Assembly: GCF_008710745.1 (NCBI RefSeq)
Contig: NZ_VYSA01000001.1
Location: 682,001 to 746,000, forward strand
Length of the DNA: 64,000 bases
From: Microbacterium rhizomatis
GTDB lineage: Bacteria; Actinomycetota; Actinomycetes; Actinomycetales; Microbacteriaceae
Direction: 5' to 3'
Shown here: positions 51,968-59,488 of the stretch, piece by piece
How positions within the stretch are numbered: position 1 is the first letter of the stretch
Layout: the number at the start of each line of letters is the position of its first letter
The notes under the pieces: model-generated
The model's database searches: none
What the model was told of the DNA's origin: nothing
The model's input: only the letters and a program-made list of their open reading frames with translations
Program-made: the position numbers and the translations under genes

Positions 51968-52159
51968 GTTTGAACAACGGTGTTTAGGTCTCTCAAAGTG
52001 GACCTTCCCAAGCGATTCTCAAACAAGCGCCCGGCGCTGAGAACCCTGATTTCCCGTGTTCTTAGGGGCTCCGAGGGGCGCGGACCGCGCGCTCGGGCCA
52101 CTCAGAGACGCGATACGCGAGGCGCGGTCGCGAAAAATCCGGCGAAGTCTCAAACACGA

Positions 52160-52471
52160 ATGACTCCTGCGCGGCGCACGGAGTTGGTCGCGGACTACGA
52201 GTCGGGGATGTCGGTCAGGACCATCGCGGCGAAGCACGGAGTGCATCGAGGAAGCACCCCCAAGCTTGTTCGCATGGCGGGTGGGGCGCTGAGAGCCTCC
52301 GGCCTGAGCGACACTGCTCGTGTCCGCGCGCTCGCCTTCTACAACGAAGGGCTCACCTTGCAGGAGGTCGCTACTCGGCTCGATGCGAATGAGAAGACTG
52401 TACGCAATGCGATAGTCGCGCTGGGAGGCAGGATTCGACCTCGTGGACGCCGAACAAACCCCGATGCCTGA
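52160..52471 (+). CDS. Tandem helix-turn-helix protein
   Basis: The 103-residue protein begins MTPARRTELVADYESGMSVRTIAAKHGVHRG and continues with a second HTH (GLTLQEVATRLDANEKTVRNAIVAL) and a basic IRPRGRR tail. It has only the two DNA-binding units and no catalytic domain. Similar units form the C-terminus of actinobacterial serine recombinases, so it may derive from one. The frame is open back to 51980 but that part is not shared with the paralogue at 46326, so the ATG at 52160 is preferred. The 190 bases before it show nothing else. Confidence 0.6.
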   Translation: MTPARRTELVADYESGMSVRTIAAKHGVHRGSTPKLVRMAGGALRASGLSDTARVRALAFYNEGLTLQEVATRLDANEKTVRNAIVALGGRIRPRGRRTNPDA

Positions 52472-52528
52472 TGCGCAGATGAGAAAATGGATGTCGAGCA
52501 TCACCAAACGCAACGGAAGGGAGCCGTC

Positions 52529-53389
52529 ATGGATGTCAATACACCCGTTTCGATGACTCCGTGGCTGCGGTCCCCCTCTGATGGCGAGCTCCCGCTCTTG
52601 CCCGATGAGCAACTGACCGTGGGCGAGGTCGCATCGCTGGTCGGGGTCAGCGTTCGGACCTTGCATCACTGGGATGATGTCGGGCTTGTGCGTCCGCAGT
52701 CTCGCACGACGAGCGGATACCGTGCATACTCTGCACGGGACGTGGCACGCATTCACCGGGTGCTGGTGTATCAGGAGCTCGGGTTCAGTCTTACCCGTAT
52801 CGCGGCGATCCTGGACGACCCGGCCGTCAATGCGGCCGCGCAGCTCCGCCAGCAGCGAGGACTTCTCGAAGACCGCATCGGACGGTTGCAACAGATGGCG
52901 GATGCGATCGACCAGGTGCTCCACTCGCAGGAATCGGGCCTGCGACTGACGGCGCAGCAGCAGGCCGAGATCTTCGGGCGTGGATGGCGTGAGGACTGGG
53001 CGGACGAGGCACGCGATCGGTGGGGAGAGTCCGACGAGTGGTCACAGTTCGAGCAGAACGCGATGACCTTCTCGGAAGCTGATCGTAAGCGGATGCAGGA
53101 GCACGGAGAAGCGCTCTATGCCGAGATGGCGGAGGCGAAGCGCGCCGGTGTCGCGCCGGGCACGGAGTCCGCGAACCTGTTGGCGGAACAGCACCGCACG
53201 ATGGTCAGCCAGTTGTTCGAGTGCACCCACTCGATGCAGGTCTGTCTCGGCCAGCTCTACGTCGGGGACAAGCGGTTCTCGGCATTCTTCGCCGGCTTGG
53301 AACCCGGCCTCGCGGAGTGGCTTGCCGAGGTCATCAACGCGAATGCCCGCAGCCAGGGCATCGATCCTGACCACGCAGTGTGGGAGTGA
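52529..53389 (+). CDS. TipA-like MerR regulator (MerR HTH plus TipAS thiopeptide-binding domain)
   Basis: The 286-residue protein has a MerR domain (LTVGEVASLVGVSVRTLHHWDDVGLVRP), a coiled coil, and a C-terminal TipAS domain (RWGESDEWSQFEQNAMTFSEADRKRM, then YVGDKRFSAFFAGLEPGLAEW). In Streptomyces TipAL, thiopeptides bind TipAS covalently through a cysteine in a C-x6-C-L-G-x-x-Y-V stretch. The equivalent here is C232-x6-C239-LGQLYV, so both cysteines are conserved. The N-terminus is ~26 residues longer than TipAL. The ATG at 52529 has GGAAGGGAG upstream. It precedes the Tsr-like methyltransferase gene. Confidence 0.9.
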   Translation: MDVNTPVSMTPWLRSPSDGELPLLPDEQLTVGEVASLVGVSVRTLHHWDDVGLVRPQSRTTSGYRAYSARDVARIHRVLVYQELGFSLTRIAAILDDPAVNAAAQLRQQRGLLEDRIGRLQQMADAIDQVLHSQESGLRLTAQQQAEIFGRGWREDWADEARDRWGESDEWSQFEQNAMTFSEADRKRMQEHGEALYAEMAEAKRAGVAPGTESANLLAEQHRTMVSQLFECTHSMQVCLGQLYVGDKRFSAFFAGLEPGLAEWLAEVINANARSQGIDPDHAVWE

Positions 53390-53405
53390 TCCCGGCACCT
53401 GCTTC

Positions 53406-53436
53406 TTGACCCTCACGTCGCGTGAGGCCACACGCT
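53406..53436 (+). promoter_or_regulatory. TipA-type promoter/operator before the 23S methyltransferase gene
   Basis: TTGACC (53406-53411) and CACGCT (53431-53436) are separated by 19 bases, the long spacer typical of MerR-activated promoters. The spacer region contains the perfect dyad CCTCACG-TCG-CGTGAGG (53411-53427). As I recall it, the Streptomyces tipA promoter carries the same dyad with TCA in the centre, also in a 19-base spacer. The ATG at 53444 is about seven bases after the -10, so the mRNA is probably leaderless. Confidence 0.75.
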
Positions 53437-53443
53437 GGTGCGT

Positions 53444-54271
53444 ATGGCGGCATCAACGGTCACGAGCGAAGCGCCCGCGTACAGCGAGGCGCAGGCGATC
53501 GACAGCGTGCGCCATCCTGTCGCCAGGCGCATCGCCGACGTACTGCGCAACCGGTCCAGCAGACCCAAGATCATCCTGATCGATGATGCGGAGAACATCG
53601 AACAGGCAATCGCGTCCGGCATTCAACTCGACAGCCTCTACAGCACCACCCGCTCGATCGCATCAGGTCAGAGCAATCCACAACACGTCAGCGATGACGT
53701 TCCCCATCACCTCCTTGACGATCGGGTCGCGAGCGAGCTCTTCGGCGGTCAGAAGCACGCTCGAGCGTTCGCCCTCGCACGCGCGCCGCGAACACCGGTG
53801 CTCGATGATCTTCGCGGAACACGCGGAGACCTTGTCGTACTCGACGGTGTGCGACTCGTCGGCAACATCGGCGCAATCACTCGCACGGCATGCGGACTGG
53901 GTGCCGCGGGCATCATCCTGCTCGACAGCGGCCTGCGCACCACGTTCGACCGCAGATTGATCCGCGCCAGTCGAGGGCTCGTTTTCTCGCTCCCCATCGT
54001 TCTTACATCGCGAACGGAATGCGCGCAGTTTCTGCAACACGAACGAATCAGCATCGCAACCCTGTCAGCAGACGCCGAGAGCCCGTTACGCACCATCCGC
54101 TCGGTCACCGATCGCATCGCCATCGTCCTGGGAAGCGAACGCAACGGCGTTTCTCAGGGACTCAACGACTTGGCGAACCATCGCTACTCGATCCCAATGA
54201 CGCCGGGCGTGGAGTCTCTCAACGTCTCGGTGGCAGCAGGGATCGCCCTCTACGAGCACGGTGCTGCGTAG
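53444..54271 (+). CDS. Thiostrepton-resistance-type 23S rRNA 2'-O-methyltransferase (Tsr/TsnR-like)
   Basis: The 275-residue SPOUT methyltransferase resembles Tsr (TsnR), which 2'-O-methylates A1067 of 23S rRNA and blocks thiopeptide binding. The N-terminal L30e-like RNA-binding domain includes IILIDDAENIEQAIASGI. The SPOUT domain has RGDLVVLDGVRLVGNIGAITRT (residues 127-148), IVLGSERNG (227-235) and YSIPMTPGVESLNVSVAAG (248-266). These blocks follow Tsr more closely than generic TrmH. A1067 as target is by homology only. GTG 53438 is an alternative start. The stop lies inside the next AraC gene. Confidence 0.87.
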   Translation: MAASTVTSEAPAYSEAQAIDSVRHPVARRIADVLRNRSSRPKIILIDDAENIEQAIASGIQLDSLYSTTRSIASGQSNPQHVSDDVPHHLLDDRVASELFGGQKHARAFALARAPRTPVLDDLRGTRGDLVVLDGVRLVGNIGAITRTACGLGAAGIILLDSGLRTTFDRRLIRASRGLVFSLPIVLTSRTECAQFLQHERISIATLSADAESPLRTIRSVTDRIAIVLGSERNGVSQGLNDLANHRYSIPMTPGVESLNVSVAAGIALYEHGAA

Positions 54272-55292
54272 CAATCCACACGACCGACCCCAGACGGCCT
54301 CTGCGTCAGGACGGCGAGGACCGCGACAGCGACCAGTCACCACACGGCAATTCTCTGCTCTGACGACCTCGACGCGAACCCACCATCGGCCCGTTGATCC
54401 GATCGCGTTCGACTGTGTGAAGCTGATTGTCGTCCGTTCAGGCAGCGCTCTGCTATTCAGCGAGTTCGGCGCCCGACACGTGAAGGTCGGTGACGTTGTA
54501 CTTCTAGCCGCTCAGACGCTGTGCGGGGCGGAGCCCGAGGGAAGCGTTTCTACGACCACGATCTACCTTGACCGCGATTATGTGATCGATCAGGTGTTCT
54601 GGCAGTACGCCGCGCAGTTCTGTGATCGGCACAATGCTCGCGACTTCTTCGACGCCCATTACTCGACACCTGCACAGATCGTTCGGATAGGCGAGGACCG
54701 AGCCGAGATGCTGATGCCCTGGCTGGATGAGCTCGCTGCTCTCAGCCTGGATGGGCCGCGTCCTGAGCGGTTTCTCCGGGCGCAGGCGATGCTCTTCTCG
54801 GTGCTCGACGTCATCGTGCCTTTCGTGACAACGACAGCAGGCACAACGAAGGCCGGTCGCGGCAGCGCGGTAATACCTTCTGCTCCGCGGCATCGGCAGT
54901 TCAGACCGCTTCGCATCGATGCCCGACACGTTGCGCAGCTCATACGAGATGACCCGGCGCGCCGATGGACTGTGCAGGAACTGGCGGAGGCAGTGCATCT
55001 GTCGCCGTCACAGTTGAGGCGCGTGTTCGTGGAGGCGTTCGGGAAGGCACCCATCGCTTATCTGACGATGGTGCGCACCGAACGTATAGCGAAGCTGCTC
55101 CGCTCGACTGAGCTACCGGTCAAGCAGATCGCAGCGCAGGTGGGATGGGTCGATGCCGAGTTCGCGGCCCGCCAGTTTCGTCGGAGCCTTGGGGTAACGC
55201 CGAGCGCGTACCGTCGGTTCGTGTGCGCTCCCAATCTGTCTGATGGCGCGCAACGAGCAGTGGACTGCACACACGCGCCGGCGACGAGCTGA
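54261..55292 (+). CDS. AraC family transcriptional regulator (copy B)
   Basis: The 343-residue paralogue of the protein at 51074 has the same sensor (FDCVKLIVVRSGSALLFSEFGARHVKVGDVVLLAAQTL) and double HTH (WTVQELAEAVHLSPSQLRRVFVEAFGKAPIAYL, QFRRSLGVTPSAYRR). It has an extra 25 residues near the N-terminus and a ~26-residue C-terminal tail. The GTG at 54261 overlaps the methyltransferase gene by 11 bases and aligns with the starts of the other copies, so the thiopeptide module and this regulator are translationally coupled. Confidence 0.9.
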   Translation: MLRSNPHDRPQTASASGRRGPRQRPVTTRQFSALTTSTRTHHRPVDPIAFDCVKLIVVRSGSALLFSEFGARHVKVGDVVLLAAQTLCGAEPEGSVSTTTIYLDRDYVIDQVFWQYAAQFCDRHNARDFFDAHYSTPAQIVRIGEDRAEMLMPWLDELAALSLDGPRPERFLRAQAMLFSVLDVIVPFVTTTAGTTKAGRGSAVIPSAPRHRQFRPLRIDARHVAQLIRDDPARRWTVQELAEAVHLSPSQLRRVFVEAFGKAPIAYLTMVRTERIAKLLRSTELPVKQIAAQVGWVDAEFAARQFRRSLGVTPSAYRRFVCAPNLSDGAQRAVDCTHAPATS

Positions 55293-55356
55293 TGTCATCC
55301 TGTGACGACAACCACGGAGGCGAACGATAGGCGGTGAACCTCGCCGACTCTTCGGC

Positions 55357-57231
55357 TTAGCCTTCTATCGTCAAGGCATCGACCGCCCGTTCGTCGCCCG
55401 CAGCGGGCATGTAACCATATCGTCCGATGTCGACGCGCTTCGTGAAGCGGATGTCGAGCGCGTCCGACCCAAGCGGGTCCAGAGGGTCGGTGTTCTCCAT
55501 GACGATGACCTGACCGTCAAAGTTGTCCTCGATGTCGCGGTAGAACGCCCGGACGACGCCCTCTGGCGGCTCATCGTCCGTCTCTGTGGATTGGTCCGGC
55601 GGTCGGTAGGTGACGAGGGGCGAGTCGAGTATGACGAATCCAGGGTGAGGCAGGTCCCGGTCAAAGCAATACTGGGCGAGGGCGAGTGTGAAAGCGGCAT
55701 GCAGCACCGCACGCACCCCCTTGCCGTGTGCTGAGCGCCGCTGGTCGCCAGCGATGATGTCGAGTTCGTTTCGGTCGTAGCGGACGGAGGCTGCGGACGG
55801 GTAGTCCCACTCGGCGAGGCGCTTGGAGATCTCGGCCGAGAACTCTCGCACTGCGGTGAGGCTCAGCCCCGCAACCGCTGTTGCCACTTCCGCTTCAGTC
55901 TCGTCAGCGATCCGGCGGATCATATCCTCGAAGGTCTTGACTTGCTCGTAGAGGCCCAGGTGCTTTTCGATCTCGCTGCGCTTAGCAAGAAGATCACGGA
56001 GATTCCCCTTCTCCGGGGCCATATCCGCGTCGACCTTCCCGATGCTCTTCTGGAGCGCCAATACATCTCGGTGGATTGAGCTGATCGACGCGCGAAGGAC
56101 CTCGGCCCGCACGTCCAGGCTCTCCATCGTCACGCGGAGGTCATCGAGAAGGCCCTGGGTCTTCCGGGTCTCAGAGTCGACTGAGAGGCCAAAGCTGGTC
56201 ACGTCGCCTTCACAGTCCAGATTGAGATGCTGACTGGCCGGTTCCGCACCGCAGAACACACAGGTCCCGCTTCGGAAGTACCCGAGCAGGTTTCCGGCCT
56301 CCGCGATCATCTCAAGGCGTGCCAGGTCACTCTCATATTGCTTCTGCAGGAGAGTGAACCGCTGCCGGAGGGCCGCCGCATCCGAGTATTCCGATCGCTG
56401 GGCGCTGTCTGCGGATTGAAGCTCATTGTGCTGGCGGAGCAGTTGACCGCGCTGTTCTGTGAGGCTCCCGATCATCGTGCTGTGCTTGTCAATTGTGCGG
56501 TTGAGCTTGCCGAGCTGCGTCTTGAGCTCTGCCGGCTCCGCGACGTCTTGGAGCTGCGACTCAAGTTGGCTGAGCATTCTCTCGACAACTTCCTGCCGAG
56601 CACCGCGCAGCCGTTTCTGCTCTTGCGCCGAGGGAACCGCGGTCAATGCGGAGTCGTCTTCACCCGCGAGTAGGAGTTTGAGGACCGAGACCTCCTTGGT
56701 TTTATTGACCGGGTTGCCGCTGAGTCCGGGTGCTTCTTCGGCCTGCATTTCCGTCTCGCCGATGAGGCATAGGCGGGTCAGATCGCGGAAACTGAGCATG
56801 TGAGTCTCATTCCGCGCGTTCTTCCTCACCTGCTTCTCGTCCAGGCCAACTTGGTCGAGAAGGAACCTGGAAACGTTCTTGGTGTTCGCCGCGCTGTGCT
56901 TTGCGGAGAGCGTCTCGTCCGGAGGAGTCGAGGGCTCGACGCGGATGTCGGCTCGGTAGAGGGAGATTCCGCCGCCTTCCACCGATCGTGCGAGTGTGAC
57001 TCGCTCACCAGTGGGGAGCTCAAGACCCAGCAGGACACGGCTGTAGCCCTCTCGCTCCGGGATCTCCTTGAGTTCCTTGGCGCCGAGGACGAAGTCGATC
57101 GCGTCGACGATGAACGACTTGCCCGTGTCCGACGGGCCGTGGATGACAGTGACGTGTGGGCTGAAGTCGACCGAGGCCGGGATCGTATTCGTGCCGGTGA
57201 ACGTCAGATGCGAAAGTGTGAGTCGTCCCAT
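55357..57231 (-). CDS. ABC-3C system ATPase (SMC/Rad50-like)
   Basis: The 624-residue ATPase has an N-terminal Walker A, GPSDTGKS (32-39), and a long coiled-coil middle containing a zinc-hook-like CVFCG (Cys324, Cys327). The C-terminal half of the nucleotide site has GVRAVLHAAFTLALAQYC and a Walker B-like GFVILDSPL. The layout is that of Rad50/SMC-like ATPases used in ABC three-component (ABC-3C) conflict systems. It would be the sensing or switching motor. The start overlaps the middle component (TGATG). It is convergent with AraC copy B. Confidence 0.82.
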   Translation of the reverse strand: MGRLTLSHLTFTGTNTIPASVDFSPHVTVIHGPSDTGKSFIVDAIDFVLGAKELKEIPEREGYSRVLLGLELPTGERVTLARSVEGGGISLYRADIRVEPSTPPDETLSAKHSAANTKNVSRFLLDQVGLDEKQVRKNARNETHMLSFRDLTRLCLIGETEMQAEEAPGLSGNPVNKTKEVSVLKLLLAGEDDSALTAVPSAQEQKRLRGARQEVVERMLSQLESQLQDVAEPAELKTQLGKLNRTIDKHSTMIGSLTEQRGQLLRQHNELQSADSAQRSEYSDAAALRQRFTLLQKQYESDLARLEMIAEAGNLLGYFRSGTCVFCGAEPASQHLNLDCEGDVTSFGLSVDSETRKTQGLLDDLRVTMESLDVRAEVLRASISSIHRDVLALQKSIGKVDADMAPEKGNLRDLLAKRSEIEKHLGLYEQVKTFEDMIRRIADETEAEVATAVAGLSLTAVREFSAEISKRLAEWDYPSAASVRYDRNELDIIAGDQRRSAHGKGVRAVLHAAFTLALAQYCFDRDLPHPGFVILDSPLVTYRPPDQSTETDDEPPEGVVRAFYRDIEDNFDGQVIVMENTDPLDPLGSDALDIRFTKRVDIGRYGYMPAAGDERAVDALTIEG

Positions 57232-57713
57232 CAGATGCCGTTCCCGATCTCGTGCTGCGTGACCTCAAACTCCTCGGACCAGTGCGAGGAGATTTCCCTC
57301 ATGCGCTCTCGCAGGCGTGCATCATCAACGCTGCCCAGTTCTTCAACGACCCAGTGTGCACGGTCATGCAGGGCATGCGCGTAGTCGCTCTCGAGTAGCT
57401 TCAGAAAGCTCTCGGAACTCTCGTTGGCCCAGAACTCGATACCGCTGGCTTCAGCCGACATCTCCGCGAGTCCCGCCCGGATCATGACGTGGAGACCGTC
57501 TTCGATGTGCTGTCGCTTCACCCCTAGTTCACCGACTCGTACCGGGATCGGCGGATGGAGGCTCTCGGGGCCGTCGAGGTCCGCACTGTGCAGCAGTCCG
57601 TAGTCGAGGAGCACCAGTCGGTTGATATCAAGGTGCGCGGGGAAAGCTTCGACCAGAATCATTAAGACGCGCATCCCCACTTCGAGGGGACTGTTGAGCG
57701 GGCTAAGCATCAT
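57231..57713 (-). CDS. ABC-3C system middle component
   Basis: The 160-residue protein is of the middle-component type that links ATPase and effector. The N-terminal LNSPLEVGMRVLMILVEAFPAHLDINRLVLLDYGLLHSADLDGPESLHPP is characteristic of middle component 2. It is followed by a winged-helix-like part (LGVKRQHIEDGLHVMIRAGL) and a C-terminal helix with SDYAHALHDRAHWVV. Such genes have often been misannotated as threonine transporters. Adjacent ATG codons at 57713 and 57710 overlap the effector gene's end. Confidence 0.8.
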   Translation of the reverse strand: MMLSPLNSPLEVGMRVLMILVEAFPAHLDINRLVLLDYGLLHSADLDGPESLHPPIPVRVGELGVKRQHIEDGLHVMIRAGLAEMSAEASGIEFWANESSESFLKLLESDYAHALHDRAHWVVEELGSVDDARLRERMREISSHWSEEFEVTQHEIGNGI

Positions 57714-58815
57714 CGGTCACCCACGTCAGTTGGTCGGCGTTGGCAAGCTGGTGACAGATGCCTTGACGATCCTGGAGCTTCGAGACCGAGATGAGCCGAT
57801 GCGCGCCCAGGTCGAGCTGACCAGACTGTGTGAGAACAGCTCGGAGTCGGTCAAGGCCGCTGGAGTGGTGCGCTTCTGCCGTATCCACTACGCCGGTGTA
57901 GACGTCGTCTTGGAGCAATTCGAACGTGCCGTCGGGCACCGAGTCCCTGGCATACAGGCGCAACGCCTCAGCGGAGTAGAACGCCTCCCGTTGCCGCTGT
58001 AGGTGGGCACCATACGTGGCATGTGCGGCAACCGAGTCGGTATCGGAGCAGGATGCGGGGTCCTGCTCGTGGTAGACATCCACAAGTTTCTTGACGTAGG
58101 TCGCTTCGTTCGGCGCAGGGGCCTCCGGCGTGGGTCCGACAGGTGGCCGTTCAGGTAGGGATGTCCCGAATCTGTCGGCGTAGTACGGGGTCTTGCGGTG
58201 TATGTCGAGCATCTCGTTGAGCTCGAGCGACTGGAAGACCGAGAAGTCCGAGGTCTCGGCGAGTTCACGGATGGATCGCAACGCTTGTTCGTCGTACAGC
58301 CGCGTAGCGGTGCCCCCGGCATCGAGCAGTTCGAGGAACTTCCTTCGAAGCTCCGTTGGCTTGCTCAGTAGACGATTGAGCGTGGGGCCGCAACCCCGCG
58401 GTGCGACGAACACATATCGGTCCGGAAGGCTATAGAAGGCGTCCACGACGCCGTGGAAAATCTTCAACATCTCGGGGAACGCATCCGACAGAGTGAGCGA
58501 TCCATCGTAGTGCTTGGCTTGGAAGCAGTCCCATGCGTCTTCTAGGCCACGATCAGTCTTGAACGCGGCCACATCGACGCCCCGGTCTCCGGAGCCTCCA
58601 AGCTGCTTGATCTGTCGATATGAGATGGCGACCCCGGTTGCCCACTCGGTGATGAAGACTTCCCACTCGTCGGGCGAGTAGAAATAGATGCGGTGAGCAG
58701 GCGGTACAGGCGATCCGGGGAGTGCCGGCGCTGGGGAACCCACTGCGACGGGGACAGGAAGGTCAATGAGCTCGGGTGCGCCGCTGCTTGCGTTCGGCTG
58801 GGTCGCCAATGACAC
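57703..58815 (-). CDS. ABC-3C effector with Mrr-like nuclease domain
   Basis: The 370-residue protein is first in the operon. After a proline-rich leader, residues ~43-150 have a restriction-endonuclease-like (PD-(D/E)xK, Mrr-type) pattern: E52/E57 in EWEVFITEWATG, D81 in GDRGVDVAAF and Q99-A-K101 in DCFQAKHYDG. The C-terminal ~200 residues are helical and match the ABC-3C C-terminal module by position rather than by a motif I can name. The likely activity is DNA cleavage on activation. The GTG at 58815 has GGAGG seven bases upstream. Confidence 0.78.
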   Translation of the reverse strand: MSLATQPNASSGAPELIDLPVPVAVGSPAPALPGSPVPPAHRIYFYSPDEWEVFITEWATGVAISYRQIKQLGGSGDRGVDVAAFKTDRGLEDAWDCFQAKHYDGSLTLSDAFPEMLKIFHGVVDAFYSLPDRYVFVAPRGCGPTLNRLLSKPTELRRKFLELLDAGGTATRLYDEQALRSIRELAETSDFSVFQSLELNEMLDIHRKTPYYADRFGTSLPERPPVGPTPEAPAPNEATYVKKLVDVYHEQDPASCSDTDSVAAHATYGAHLQRQREAFYSAEALRLYARDSVPDGTFELLQDDVYTGVVDTAEAHHSSGLDRLRAVLTQSGQLDLGAHRLISVSKLQDRQGICHQLANADQLTWVTDDA

Positions 58816-58837
58816 GCGGGCACCTCCTCGTTCCTTT

Positions 58838-58866
58838 GTCGTCTCGTCCCAACTCTATGAGACGAC
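58838..58866 (-). promoter_or_regulatory. Inverted repeat upstream of the ABC-3C operon
   Basis: GTCGTCTC and GAGACGAC form a perfect eight-base dyad with a 13-base spacer, centred ~37 bases before the GTG of the first gene. A weak -10 (TAGAGT) falls in the spacer on the minus strand, so a bound dimer would cover the promoter. No regulator gene adjoins the operon. The rest of the 167-base gap shows nothing else. Confidence 0.5.
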
Positions 58867-58982
58867 GAGGGCTCCCTCTGCGATCGTCCGTCAGCGGGTC
58901 GAACGAAACTCGATGCTTCTTGCTTCCCGGAATCAGACGACGGAGCGCTACTGCGTCACGGTCACGGTACCGCAGTGGTCGA

Positions 58983-59339
58983 TCAAATCGCTTGCTTGAC
59001 CAACTCGGTGGTCGTTCGATGTTGCGCGCGAGCGGCGACCGCCTCACGCACGCGGACGCGGGCGAGCAGGATCAGGCTGACGGGTCCCATGATGATGAAC
59101 TTCATGGTGTTCCACAGGCAGAGGAGGACGAGGAGGTTGAGGCAGCCGGGGCCGTCGTCGGTGATGAGGGCGGTGAGGGTGCTCGCGGCCAGGAGGTAGG
59201 GCACGGCGAGCAGCATCGCTGGGATGCCCCACTTCAAGCCTCGGCGGGTGCGAATGGCGTCGAGGAGGATGTTGGTGGGCATGTAGCGGCGCAGGAAGGC
59301 GCGGGTGCGGACGCTGAGGGTCCAGAGTTGGCGGATCAT
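58983..59339 (-). CDS. Small membrane protein beside the relaxase
   Basis: The 118-residue protein has two or three hydrophobic segments: WGIPAMLLAVPYLLAASTLTALI, then a CLNLLVLLCLWNTMKFIIMGPVSLILLA hairpin. Basic residues lie at both ends. Small proteins like this commonly accompany MobF-type relaxases in actinobacterial mobile elements and are sometimes mislabelled sulfate permease. A role in mobilisation is inferred from context. It lies 150 bases downstream of the relaxase gene on the same strand, and that gap holds nothing recognised. Confidence 0.65.
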   Translation of the reverse strand: MIRQLWTLSVRTRAFLRRYMPTNILLDAIRTRRGLKWGIPAMLLAVPYLLAASTLTALITDDGPGCLNLLVLLCLWNTMKFIIMGPVSLILLARVRVREAVAARAQHRTTTELVKQAI

Positions 59340-59488
59340 GACGGGGTTCCTCTCACAGGCACGACGGATTGTCGGAGGCGGTGCGTGTGTGAGTGGCCTT
59401 GCGGCCTGCCCCGAGGAGCGTCATATCAAGGAGAAATCCGCCTCCGTTTCAGGGTACGACGCACTGGCGACAATCGGAAGCGCAACCG

